From assembly GCF_023195535.1 (NCBI RefSeq), contig NZ_JALPNF010000003.1, positions 493,923 to 557,922 on the forward strand: 64,000 bases of DNA, given 5' to 3'. The notes beneath the pieces are model-generated. The model was given only the letters and a program-made list of their open reading frames with translations. It was not told where the DNA came from and searched no databases. Below are positions 6,883 to 14,550 of the stretch, piece after piece. The first letter of the stretch is position 1, and each line of letters begins with the position of its first letter. Source of the DNA: Sphingomonas faeni (lineage in GTDB: Bacteria; Pseudomonadota; Alphaproteobacteria; Sphingomonadales; Sphingomonadaceae). The translations under genes were made by a program, and so were the position numbers.

Positions 6883-8508
6883 TCAGTCGCGGCCTTTGAT
6901 GGCAAATGCGATTTCATACGCCCCGATCAAGGGGTCGTGGTGAAGGGGAGAGCGCAACTGCCGCGACAGCCCCTCCATGACGCGACCATATCGCGCTGCG
7001 GCCTCACGCAGGGCGTCGCTTTCCACCAGCGCGCGCGAGACCACGCGAAGCAATGCCCGCTCGGGGACATCGGCGGGCTTGACGACGATTCGGATTTGCG
7101 CCGCAGGATCGCAGGACATTGCGAGCTCGATCGTTTCGGTCGCCAGGAACGCGATCGCCACCGCGACGTCCTGGTTGACCAGATACGGATCGATATCGAG
7201 CGTGATGCCAAGCCCATGCGACCGATCGGATGCAGTCGCGCGAATATTCGCAGAGAGCTCGCCGATCATGGTGCGCAGGTTCAGCCCGCGATTTTCCTCC
7301 AGCTCGGCGAAGTGGTTGCGGTGCACGACCGCCAGCGCGTCGACGCGGCGCTGGATCGATGAATAGGCCGCGGTTGCGTCTTCGCTCGGGGCGCTGCGGG
7401 CATGAAAATTGATGAGACTGGAAATGACTTGCAGGTTGTTCTTGACCCGGTGATGGACTTCGCGGGTCAGCTTGGTTTGGCGCACGAGCCCTTCGGCCAA
7501 TCCTGCTTCGTGCAGCGCCACAGTCTGGCTGATGGCCTGAAACGTATCGCCAAGCTCGCGGATTTCCTGGGCGGGCAAGGTCCGCACCGCACCGAGATCG
7601 AGCGCTTCGCCCGGCGTGAACGCTGCGACCGCACCCCGCAGGCGGCGAAGAGGCCGGATCAACAGACGATCGACCACGAACCATGCAATGCTGGCCGCCG
7701 CAATCCACATCAGCAACGGCAGCAGCATCGCGACCACCAGCGACGATGTTACCGGAGCACTGCGAATGCTCGTGCGCAAGGCGATCCCCGCAACCCCGAG
7801 GTCGGTTCGCATCGTCTCCATGCGATCGAGGGGCTTCTCGTCCGGAATGGTCTCGAGCGCCAGCGCATCTTCGTCGAGCACGAGCGCACTGCTGAAAGTC
7901 AGTGCCGCGCTCGATGGACGACCGATCTTCTGGAGAAAGGGCTGCGGGAAATAGGCGCGGGCGAATGTGTTACCGCCTGGGCCCGAGATCGCCAGCACCA
8001 GGCCGCGGTCAGGAATAATGTCTGCGGTGATCGGCATGTCGTCGCTGCGCAGCGCAGCCGGCATGGGGATCGGCGTGCCGCACAGCACGGTTCCGTCACG
8101 CTCGGTGATGACGAAACGCGTCCCGGCCGACGATTGCTGAGCGAACACGCCTTGGGCGCGGGCGCAACTCGGGGCGTCTGCCGGATCGTTGCCCAGAGCA
8201 TTGACCGCGACCCGGAGCGCCGTCATGTCGCCGACCAGCTCGATGGCAAGAGCGCGGGCGCTCTCGTTGGCCGTTACCCGGAGGCGAGCCCGCGCTTCCG
8301 TGTCGGCAAGTCGAGTAGTTTGAAACGTCGCGAACACGGCGATCAGCGCCAAGGGCAGCAGGGCTGCACTCAGGATCAGAAACAACTTCGCGCCGGTCGG
8401 TAGGCGCCCCATTGCCGAGATCAGGCGCGTTTCACGGTGAAGACCAGATTGGTCACCGGCTTCTAGGGGAGACGGCTGAACGCGATCGGGGTCGGGGGGC
8501 GAGGCCAT
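6883..8508 (-). CDS. phyP: PhyP-like HisKA_2 sensor protein with degenerate ATP-binding domain
   Basis: Membrane sensor adjoining nepR, in the position of Sphingomonas PhyP, a negative regulator and probable phosphatase of PhyR. The 541-residue protein has a transmembrane helix near residues 38-58, a periplasmic region of about 200 residues, a second helix (AMLLPLLMWIAAASIAWFVV), a HAMP-like linker, and a HisKA_2 dimerisation helix with the phospho-acceptor motif LTREVHHRVKNNLQVISSL. The C-terminal HATPase-like part lacks an obvious N-box Asn (VAIAFLATETIELAMS) and DxG box, which fits a protein that dephosphorylates rather than autophosphorylates. Stops 12 bp after nepR ends. Two start choices exist (8508 or the later MGRLP). 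Role is inferred from synteny and family. Confidence 0.85.
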   Translation of the reverse strand: MASPPDPDRVQPSPLEAGDQSGLHRETRLISAMGRLPTGAKLFLILSAALLPLALIAVFATFQTTRLADTEARARLRVTANESARALAIELVGDMTALRVAVNALGNDPADAPSCARAQGVFAQQSSAGTRFVITERDGTVLCGTPIPMPAALRSDDMPITADIIPDRGLVLAISGPGGNTFARAYFPQPFLQKIGRPSSAALTFSSALVLDEDALALETIPDEKPLDRMETMRTDLGVAGIALRTSIRSAPVTSSLVVAMLLPLLMWIAAASIAWFVVDRLLIRPLRRLRGAVAAFTPGEALDLGAVRTLPAQEIRELGDTFQAISQTVALHEAGLAEGLVRQTKLTREVHHRVKNNLQVISSLINFHARSAPSEDATAAYSSIQRRVDALAVVHRNHFAELEENRGLNLRTMIGELSANIRATASDRSHGLGITLDIDPYLVNQDVAVAIAFLATETIELAMSCDPAAQIRIVVKPADVPERALLRVVSRALVESDALREAAARYGRVMEGLSRQLRSPLHHDPLIGAYEIAFAIKGRD

Positions 8509-8519
8509 GCGGCCCGCCC

Positions 8520-8723
8520 TCAGTCGAGCTTGCCGAGAAGGTCCAGCAGGTCGTCCGGAATCGCTTCATCAACGGTTTTCTGATAAACCGAACGCAGAGC
8601 CGAGCCCATTTGCTGATCCTTGTCCGGCCCCTTTACGGGCTTTGTGACTGGCACTGTATTCTGCGTGTCGTGGCCCAAACTCAAAACTTCCCCCTGCACG
8701 ACGCGAACCTGATCATCTGGCAT
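8520..8723 (-). CDS. nepR: NepR anti-sigma factor
   Basis: Small (67-residue) anti-sigma factor that holds EcfG until phosphorylated PhyR binds it by partner switching. The C-terminal half has the NepR signature MGSALRSVYQKTVDEAIPDDLLDLLGKLD, with its two short helices; the N-terminus is a polar, flexible arm. It is divergent from phyR across a 260-bp gap and precedes phyP on the same strand. A GGAAC-N16-GGTT sequence 80-105 bp upstream suggests autocontrol by EcfG. I see no strong ribosome-binding site for this ATG, so the exact start is less certain. Confidence 0.93.
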   Translation of the reverse strand: MPDDQVRVVQGEVLSLGHDTQNTVPVTKPVKGPDKDQQMGSALRSVYQKTVDEAIPDDLLDLLGKLD

Positions 8724-8803
8724 ACCATGTCACAAAAGGGCGATGTGCATACCCGCCACGACGGACGTCGGGCCAGCTGCGGAGTCGCCGAATATGTCGG
8801 TGA

Positions 8804-8828
8804 AACCAAACACGGTCTCGATAGTTCC
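8804..8828 (-). promoter_or_regulatory. Candidate sigma-EcfG promoter of nepR
   Basis: Minus-strand GGAAC (8828-8824), 16 nt, then GGTT (8807-8804). One base differs from the GGAAC-N16/17-CGTT consensus. Position between divergent nepR and phyR, about 80 bp upstream of the nepR ATG, fits the autoregulated nepR promoter known in this pathway. Confidence 0.55.
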
Positions 8829-8983
8829 ACGTTTAAGCGAAAATCGCATCTCCGTAGTTTGTCAGCGCATATGTCTTGCCGACGCATAGGGCGAAGATGT
8901 GGTTTTTCGGCCACCGCCATTGCAATGACACGAGCCGCCCGACACATGAGGGGCCGCACAGGATCAGGGAGTATTCGTTACCC

Positions 8984-9787
8984 ATGTCTTTAGGACAGCA
9001 ACTCGCACCGCACCTTCCCTTTTTGCGGCGCTATGGCCGGGCCCTGACCGGCAGCCAGATGCATGGCGATAAATATGTGCGCGCGACCCTGGAAGCGATC
9101 GTCGCCGCACCGGAAGAATTCCCGCGCGACGTAGACCCGCGTCTCGGCCTGTATCGGATGTTCCAGGTCATCTGGAACTCGGCCAATTTCGATGAAGTCG
9201 CGGACGAAAGCGTCCAGGACTCCGGTGGTAACGAGGCCGTCGCCCGGGCGCGTCTAGCCCGCATGACGCCTTTGTCGCGCCAGGCCCTGTTGCTGACCGC
9301 GATGGAGGGCTTCACGCCCGAGGACGCCGCGTACCTGATCGAAGTCGATACGAGCGAGGTCGACGACCTGGTCGCCGACGCATTGTCGGAAATCGAGAAC
9401 CAGACGCGTGCGAAGGTCCTGATCATCGAGGACGAGCCAATCATCGCGATGGACATCGAAACCATCGTTCGCGATCTCGGGCACGACGTGACCGGGGTCG
9501 CCGTTACCCGCGACGAAGCGGTTGCGCTGGCGATGGAAACGCGGCCGGGCCTCGTGCTCGCCGACATCCAGCTGGCCGACGACAGTTCGGGCATCGACGC
9601 GGTCAAGGACATCCTGGCCGAGTTCGAGGTTCCGGTGATCTTCATTACCGCGTTCCCCGAGCGGTTGTTGACCGGCGAGCGTCCCGAGCCGACGTTCCTG
9701 ATCACCAAGCCTTTCCAGCGTTCGACCGTGAAGGCTGCGATCAGTCAGGCATTGTTCTTCGACCAGGCGACCGTGCCGACGGCCTAA
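8984..9787 (+). CDS. phyR: Response regulator PhyR
   Basis: Central activator of the alphaproteobacterial general stress response: phosphorylation exposes its sigma-like domain, which sequesters NepR and frees EcfG. The 267-residue protein has an N-terminal sigma-factor-like domain (about 1-135, ending in TPLSRQALLLTAMEGFTPEDAAYLI) and a C-terminal receiver domain (VLIIEDEPIIAMD, phospho-acceptor D194 in VLADIQ, switch Thr in FITAF, and ITKPF Lys). D194 is the residue number reported for Sphingomonas PhyR, supporting the ATG at 8984 with AGGGAG upstream. Divergent from nepR-phyP. Confidence 0.97.
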   Translation: MSLGQQLAPHLPFLRRYGRALTGSQMHGDKYVRATLEAIVAAPEEFPRDVDPRLGLYRMFQVIWNSANFDEVADESVQDSGGNEAVARARLARMTPLSRQALLLTAMEGFTPEDAAYLIEVDTSEVDDLVADALSEIENQTRAKVLIIEDEPIIAMDIETIVRDLGHDVTGVAVTRDEAVALAMETRPGLVLADIQLADDSSGIDAVKDILAEFEVPVIFITAFPERLLTGERPEPTFLITKPFQRSTVKAAISQALFFDQATVPTA

Positions 9788-9848
9788 CGGACACGGTTCG
9801 TCGTCAACTTTTTCCAACCGCTTGATTGGGCGGCGATATCGCTGCATC

Positions 9849-9882
9849 TTGGGTCCGCTTCCGTAAATGGTTGCGGACCCAA
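9849..9882 (+). terminator. Hairpin after phyR
   Basis: A perfect 10-bp stem (TTGGGTCCGC / GCGGACCCAA, 9849-9858 and 9873-9882, 14-nt loop) 61 bp after the phyR stop, followed by AACGGTTTT. Likely phyR terminator. Confidence 0.6.
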
Positions 9883-9907
9883 AACGGTTTTCGGGGGTTT
9901 ACTCGAC

Positions 9908-10045
9908 ATGGCTGACCCGAACGAACGTATCCACATTAAAACCGAAGATGCTCGCGCCGGCTCGACGCCGCACATGACGCGATACATCTTGGGCATTTCG
10001 CTGGTGCTGGTCATCGCGATATTCGGCTTTCTCGTTTTCCGCTGA
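9908..10045 (+). CDS. 45-residue single-pass membrane protein
   Basis: Small protein between phyR and ecfG: a polar N-terminus (MADPNERIHIKTEDARAG), then one transmembrane helix (YILGISLVLVIAIFGFLVF) and a final Arg. Codons are typical of the genome. No strong Shine-Dalgarno is visible (GGGGG about 12 bases upstream). Its last codons and stop are duplicated in a perfect 19-bp tandem repeat just downstream. Function unknown; its place inside the stress locus makes a stress role plausible. Could also be translated only under EcfG control, but I see no GGAAC element before it. Confidence 0.6.
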   Translation: MADPNERIHIKTEDARAGSTPHMTRYILGISLVLVIAIFGFLVFR

Positions 10046-10071
10046 CATAAGTGTTTTCCGCTGACATAAGT
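10034..10071. repeat. Perfect 19-bp tandem duplication across a stop codon
   Basis: GTTTTCCGCTGACATAAGT occurs twice head to tail (10034-10052, 10053-10071). The first copy contains the stop codon of the 45-residue membrane protein; the second is noncoding. Looks like a recent slippage duplication. Confidence 0.9.
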
Positions 10072-10194
10072 TAGGACTGCACGGCTGGCATTGCGGTCGT
10101 GAACGCCTATGTTCGCCGTCACCGGGCTCCGCTTGGTGAAAAGTGCTTACGGTGACGTGCCCGAAAACACGTGACCGAAACTGACAGGATTTTC

Positions 10195-10848
10195 ATGGTA
10201 CAGCCTGCTCCACATACCGATGACGAGGACGATATCGACGAAGTCGTCGCGCCGGTGGAGCACGTCTCTCTGTCGGATGCCGAGTTCAAGGTTCAACTCG
10301 CGCAGGTCATTCCCCATTTGCGTGCGTTCGGCCGATCGCTGTCAGGCAGCCGCGATCTCGCCGATGATCTGGTCCAGGAAACCCTGCTGAAGGCTTGGGC
10401 TGCGCGTTTGCGGTTTCAGGCTGGCACCAACATGCGGGCATGGACCTTCATCATCCTGCGCAACCTGTATCTGTCGCAGATGCGTCGCGCGCGGTTCAAG
10501 GGCGAATGGGACGATCTTGTCGCTGATCGCATCCTTGCGGCGCCGGCGAGCCAGGATCGACATGTCGAGCTTGGTGACATGCAGCGTGCGCTGATGCATC
10601 TGCCGCAACCACAGCGCGAGGCGCTGATCCTGGTCGGGGCGGGTGGTTTTGCCTACGAGGAGGCGGCTGAAATCTGCAACGTTGCGGTCGGGACGATCAA
10701 GAGCCGCGTCGCTCGAGGTCGTGTGGCACTCGAAACGATCTTGACCGATGGCTCGCTGCCGTCGCGACGCGATCATGAGACTGATACAAGTAAGACAGCC
10801 CTGGATTCGATCATGGGCGATGTCGAGCATCTTAGCCGCGGGCGCTGA
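10195..10848 (+). CDS. ecfG: General stress response ECF sigma factor EcfG
   Basis: ECF sigma factor of the EcfG (ECF15) group that directs the general stress regulon. The 217-residue protein has region 2 (LRAFGRSLSGSRDLADDLVQETLLKAWAARLRF, MRAWTFIILRNLYLSQMRR) and region 4 (ALMHLPQPQREALILVGAGGFAYEEAAEICNVAVGTIKSRVARGR). I chose the ATG at 10195 because ACAGGA lies 6 bases upstream; an in-frame GTG at 10171 would add eight residues. Encoded beside its regulators phyR and nepR, with a second NepR-like ORF running toward it from downstream. I see no clear GGAAC element in front of this gene. Confidence 0.96.
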   Translation: MVQPAPHTDDEDDIDEVVAPVEHVSLSDAEFKVQLAQVIPHLRAFGRSLSGSRDLADDLVQETLLKAWAARLRFQAGTNMRAWTFIILRNLYLSQMRRARFKGEWDDLVADRILAAPASQDRHVELGDMQRALMHLPQPQREALILVGAGGFAYEEAAEICNVAVGTIKSRVARGRVALETILTDGSLPSRRDHETDTSKTALDSIMGDVEHLSRGR

Positions 10849-10880
10849 TTCTCGGTCCGAAGATTAAGATGGTTGGGGTC

Positions 10881-11063
10881 TCAGTGGTGTCGAATTTTTG
10901 CACCGTCGAGCGACCGCAGTAATCGTTCCATATCTTCCGGCAGCCTCGGCTGAGGCCCGAACGCATCGCGCAACGAAGTGCCGATGACGTCGGTCGGTCT
11001 CGGCCGGCGGACAACGTGCTGGCCTTCGGCTTCGCGGCTGATGGTAAGGAACGAATAGGTCAT
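10881..11063 (-). CDS. Second NepR-like small ORF (putative anti-sigma factor)
   Basis: A 60-residue protein convergent with ecfG. Its C-terminal half, DVIGTSLRDAFGPQPRLPEDMERLLRSLD, follows the pattern of the NepR encoded in the same window (MGSALRSVYQKTVDEAIPDDLLDLLGKLD): G-x-[SA]-LR-xx-[FY], then [LI]P[ED]D[ML], then LLxxLD, with the same helix-loop-helix spacing less two residues. Known in the family: NepR paralogues occur in some alphaproteobacteria and can titrate EcfG. Inferred here: a second brake on EcfG. The ATG at 11063 has no clear ribosome-binding site and no GGAAC promoter is seen. An alternative is a nonfunctional duplicate. Confidence 0.65.
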   Translation of the reverse strand: MTYSFLTISREAEGQHVVRRPRPTDVIGTSLRDAFGPQPRLPEDMERLLRSLDGAKIRHH

Positions 11064-11139
11064 GCTGGCAATAACGGCTAAGTCGATTATTTGTTGCTTT
11101 GTCGTGTAAAGTATGGACTGAATTCTGTAGTGTTGCGCG

Positions 11140-13824
11140 ATGAGCAGCACGAATACTGAACACGCGATAAACGACGCGCTCGACCGGGCGCGACTTTGGT
11201 CTCCTTTCCTCGCGATGATTCTCGACCGCGAGCCGGTACTTGCCCGTGCGCTTGCCGAAGGGCGGCTCGATCTTGGCGCATCCAGTGCGACGCCCGACAT
11301 GGCGGTTGCCAAACGGCTCAGGCTCGAACGGCGCGCGATGGCATTGAATGTCGCGATCGGCGATCTTGCGGGCGTGCTCGACCTGACCGCGGTCACCGGT
11401 GCGCTGACCCGGTTTGCCGACCATGCGCTTGATACCGCGATCCGGGCCGCGATCGAGGAGCGGACGCCCGGCGCGGAGCCGCTCGGCTTCACCGCGATCG
11501 CGCTCGGCAAGCAGGGCAGCGGCGAGCTCAATTATTCGTCCGATATCGATCCGATCCTGCTGTTCGATCCCGCGACCCTGCCAGTGAAGCCGCGCGAGGA
11601 GCCCGAGCAGGCGGCCGTGCGGATCGGCAGGCGCGTCGTCGAACTGCTCCAGGCGCGCGATGGCGACGGCTATGTCCTGCGCGTCGACCTGCGCTTGCGA
11701 CCCTCGCCCGAAATCACGCCGATCGTGCTGCCGGTCGAGGCGGCGATCGGCTATTACGAGGCGCAGGCTTTGCCGTGGGAGCGCGCCGCGTTTATCCGCG
11801 CGCGGGCGGCGGCTGGCGATCTCGCGCTGGGCCAGCGGTTTCTCGATGCGATCCGGCCATTCGTCTGGCGGCGGGCACTCGATTTCGGCGCGATCGGTGA
11901 GATACGCGGAATTTCCGCACGGATCCGCGATCACCATTCGCAGGGGCAGGCGTTCGGTCCCGGCTACGACCTGAAGCGCGGGCGGGGTGGGATACGCGAG
12001 GCGGAATTCTTCGCGCAGATCCACCAGTTGATCCACGGCGGACGCGATCGCAGCGTCCGCGCGCCGGCGACCCGCGATGCGCTCGCGCGACTGGCGGACG
12101 CGGGCTGGATCGGCACCGACGAGTCGCGGGCGCTGATCGACGGCTACACGCTGCTGCGGACGATCGAGCACCGCGTGCAGATGATCGACGACCGCCAGAC
12201 GCACGCGCTGCCGACCGGGGAGGCGCTCGACCGCGTGGCCAAGCTGCACGGATTGGAAGATGCCGGCGCGCTGCTGGCGTTGCTCGCCCCGCGGGTGGCG
12301 GCGACCGGCCGGATCTACGACGCGCTCGACGACACCGCGCGCCCTGCGTTCTCGCATGACGCGGTGACGCTGGAGGCCGATCTCGCCGCTGCCGGGTTCG
12401 ACGAGCCCGAGCCTGCGCGCCGCCGGATCGAGGCGTGGCGGGGCGGGGCCTATCCGGCGTTGCGCAGCCCTGCAGCGCGCGAGGCGCTGGAGGCGGTGCT
12501 GCCGACGCTCGTCACGGCGTTCGCGACCGCGCCGGTGCCGCAGGCGGCGTTGCTCAGGCTAGATGCGCTACTCGAACGCCTGCCGAGCGCGATCAACATC
12601 TTCCGCCTGCTGGAGGCGCGACCGGGGCTGGCGACGTTGCTTGCCGCCATCCTCAGCCATGCGCCGACGCTTGCCGACGATCTCGGTCGGCGCCCGGATC
12701 TGCTCGACGGGCTGATCGACGCGACCGCGTTCGAGCCGGTTGGCGATATCGCGGCGCTGGAGGCGGCGATGCGCGCGGGCGAGGTCGGGGGCGACTACCA
12801 GGCGCGGCTCGATCATGTCCGCCGGGTGGTCGGCGAACTGCGGTTCGCGCTCGGGGCGCAGATCGTCGCAGGCGCGTCCGATCCGCTGCACGTCGCCGCC
12901 GGCTACGCGCGGGTCGCGGAGGCGGCGATCGGCGTGCTCTCGCGCGCGACGATCGACGAGTTCGCCAAGGTGCATGGGATCGTACCAGGCAGCGAACTCG
13001 TCATCCTCGCGCTCGGGCGGATGGGCGGCGCGATGCTCACGCACGCGTCCGATCTCGACCTGATCTATCTGTTTACGGGCGACTTCGCGGCAGAGTCGGA
13101 TGGCCCGAAGCCGCTCGGCGCGACCCTGTACTACAACCGCCTCGCGCAGCGCGTGACGGCGGCGCTGTCGGTCGCGACGGCGGCGGGCCCGCTCTATCAG
13201 ATCGACACGCGGTTGCGACCGTCGGGTGGGCAGGGGCCGCTGGTCGTCACGCTCGACAGTTTCGCCCGCTACCAGCGCGAGGATGCATGGACGTGGGAGC
13301 ATATGGCGCTCACCCGGGCGCGGCCGGTGTTCGGGTCGCCGGACGCGCGCGCCGCGGTGACTGACATCGTGCGCGGCGTGCTCGAAGGCGATCGCCCGAC
13401 CCGCGACGTGGTCGCCGAGGCGAAGTCGATGCGTGCGGACATGGCGGCGCACAAGCCGCCCAAGGGACCGCTCGATGCCAAGCTCCTCCCCGGCGGCCTC
13501 GTCGACCTGGAGTTCGCAGTGCATGTTGTCCAACTCGTCAACCGCGCCGGCTTCGACCCCAATCTCGGTACCGCGATCGATCGGCTGGCGACCGAAGGCC
13601 TCGTCCCGCCCACGTTGCGCGCCGCGCATGACGTGCTGACCCGGTTGCTGGTCACGCTCCGCCTCGTCGCGCCCGATGCCGCGCCGCCGGGGCATGCGAC
13701 GGAAGAGCTGATCGCGCGCGCGATCGGGGTCGCGGATTGGCCGGCGGTGGTTGCCACGCTCGAATCGACGCGGCAGGAAGTCCGCCGGTTCTGGGCGCAA
13801 GTGACGGGAGAGCAGGATGGATGA
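11140..13824 (+). CDS. glnE: Bifunctional glutamine synthetase adenylyltransferase/deadenylase GlnE
   Basis: Controls nitrogen assimilation by adding or removing AMP on glutamine synthetase. The 894-residue protein carries the two expected nucleotidyltransferase domains: the N-terminal de-adenylylating domain with GSGELNYSSDIDPILLFD (about residues 124-141), and the C-terminal adenylylating domain with GRMGGAMLTHASDLDLIYLF (about 626-645), each with a GxxG/GG and DxD metal-binding core, followed by RLRPSG stretches. The C-terminus overlaps the bcp start, so the two genes are coupled. No signal for regulation is seen upstream apart from the convergent NepR-like ORF 76 bp away. Confidence 0.97.
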   Translation: MSSTNTEHAINDALDRARLWSPFLAMILDREPVLARALAEGRLDLGASSATPDMAVAKRLRLERRAMALNVAIGDLAGVLDLTAVTGALTRFADHALDTAIRAAIEERTPGAEPLGFTAIALGKQGSGELNYSSDIDPILLFDPATLPVKPREEPEQAAVRIGRRVVELLQARDGDGYVLRVDLRLRPSPEITPIVLPVEAAIGYYEAQALPWERAAFIRARAAAGDLALGQRFLDAIRPFVWRRALDFGAIGEIRGISARIRDHHSQGQAFGPGYDLKRGRGGIREAEFFAQIHQLIHGGRDRSVRAPATRDALARLADAGWIGTDESRALIDGYTLLRTIEHRVQMIDDRQTHALPTGEALDRVAKLHGLEDAGALLALLAPRVAATGRIYDALDDTARPAFSHDAVTLEADLAAAGFDEPEPARRRIEAWRGGAYPALRSPAAREALEAVLPTLVTAFATAPVPQAALLRLDALLERLPSAINIFRLLEARPGLATLLAAILSHAPTLADDLGRRPDLLDGLIDATAFEPVGDIAALEAAMRAGEVGGDYQARLDHVRRVVGELRFALGAQIVAGASDPLHVAAGYARVAEAAIGVLSRATIDEFAKVHGIVPGSELVILALGRMGGAMLTHASDLDLIYLFTGDFAAESDGPKPLGATLYYNRLAQRVTAALSVATAAGPLYQIDTRLRPSGGQGPLVVTLDSFARYQREDAWTWEHMALTRARPVFGSPDARAAVTDIVRGVLEGDRPTRDVVAEAKSMRADMAAHKPPKGPLDAKLLPGGLVDLEFAVHVVQLVNRAGFDPNLGTAIDRLATEGLVPPTLRAAHDVLTRLLVTLRLVAPDAAPPGHATEELIARAIGVADWPAVVATLESTRQEVRRFWAQVTGEQDG

Positions 13825-14281
13825 AGGGTCGAAGATTCCGGACGTGACGGTCACGGTTGACGATGCGGGCAACGAGGCAGCCGTGTCGCTGGCGAGCCTC
13901 GGCGCGCCGCTCGTGGTGTATTTCTACCCGAAGGACGACACCTCGGGCTGCACCACCGAGGCAAAGGACTTTTCCGCGCTCGCCGATGCGTTCGACGCGG
14001 CGGGGGTGAAGGTCGTCGGCATCTCGAAGGACACGCCCGCCTCCCACGCGAAATTTGCCGCCAAGCATTCGCTTACCGTGCAACTCGCCAGCGATGTCGA
14101 CGGCGTTGCCTGCGAGGCGTTCGGCGTCTGGGTCGAGAAGGCGATGTATGGCAAGAAATACATGGGGATCGAGCGCGCGACGTTTCTGTTCGGCGCCGAT
14201 GGCACGCTGGTGAAAGCGTGGCGCAAGGTCCGCGTTCCGGGCCATGCCGACGCGGTGCTGGCGGCCGCAAAGGCGCTCTGA
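13817..14281 (+). CDS. bcp: Thioredoxin-dependent peroxiredoxin (Bcp/PrxQ)
   Basis: Cytoplasmic thiol peroxidase that reduces hydroperoxides. The 154-residue protein has the peroxidatic centre YPKDDTSGCTTEAKDF with Cys45 in the usual position, TxxC context (TSGC) and a downstream Arg in the conserved RxTFL-like segment. The resolving Cys found five residues later in Escherichia coli Bcp is Lys here; the only other Cys is Cys99, so it is either a 1-Cys type or resolves through Cys99. Start codon overlaps the glnE stop (ATGGATGA). Confidence 0.95.
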   Translation: MDEGSKIPDVTVTVDDAGNEAAVSLASLGAPLVVYFYPKDDTSGCTTEAKDFSALADAFDAAGVKVVGISKDTPASHAKFAAKHSLTVQLASDVDGVACEAFGVWVEKAMYGKKYMGIERATFLFGADGTLVKAWRKVRVPGHADAVLAAAKAL

Positions 14282-14504
14282 ACTGCGGGCAGTAAAGGGC
14301 GGAGATTCGAAGATATTCCGTCGGCCGTCGGCCGCGTTCCGCGATCGTTCCCTGCGCGAGGCGGGCGATTCCATCAACTCGCCGTATCAGTCTGCCGCTC
14401 CGGCGCGCGAACGGCGCCTCGCTCTTGCCCGTCGCGGCGGTATCCGGCCTAACTCCACCTGTCTGGTGCGCGGAGGGGCTGCGAGTCAGGACAGAGTTTC
14501 GGAG

Positions 14505-14539
14505 CCGTCCGCCTTGGGCGAACGGCCCTGCATTTTTTT
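14505..14539 (+). terminator. Rho-independent terminator between bcp and the M23 peptidase
   Basis: Stem of nine positions with one mismatch (CCGTCCGCC at 14505-14513 with GGCGAACGG at 14517-14525), then CCCTGCA and a run of seven T (14533-14539). It ends only 12 bp before the peptidase start, so it may end glnE-bcp or attenuate the peptidase gene. Confidence 0.65.
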
Positions 14540-14550
14540 GTCGGGGACCA

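Noticed and set aside
10171..10194. GTG 10171 as the ecfG start
   Set aside because: The ATG at 10195 has a better-spaced ACAGGA and matches the family start more closely; the extension is short and cannot be excluded.
8984..10848. GGAAC-type promoters for phyR and ecfG
   Set aside because: I looked for GGAAC with a CGTT-like -10 upstream of both and found none convincing; these genes may use the housekeeping sigma factor or a weaker site.
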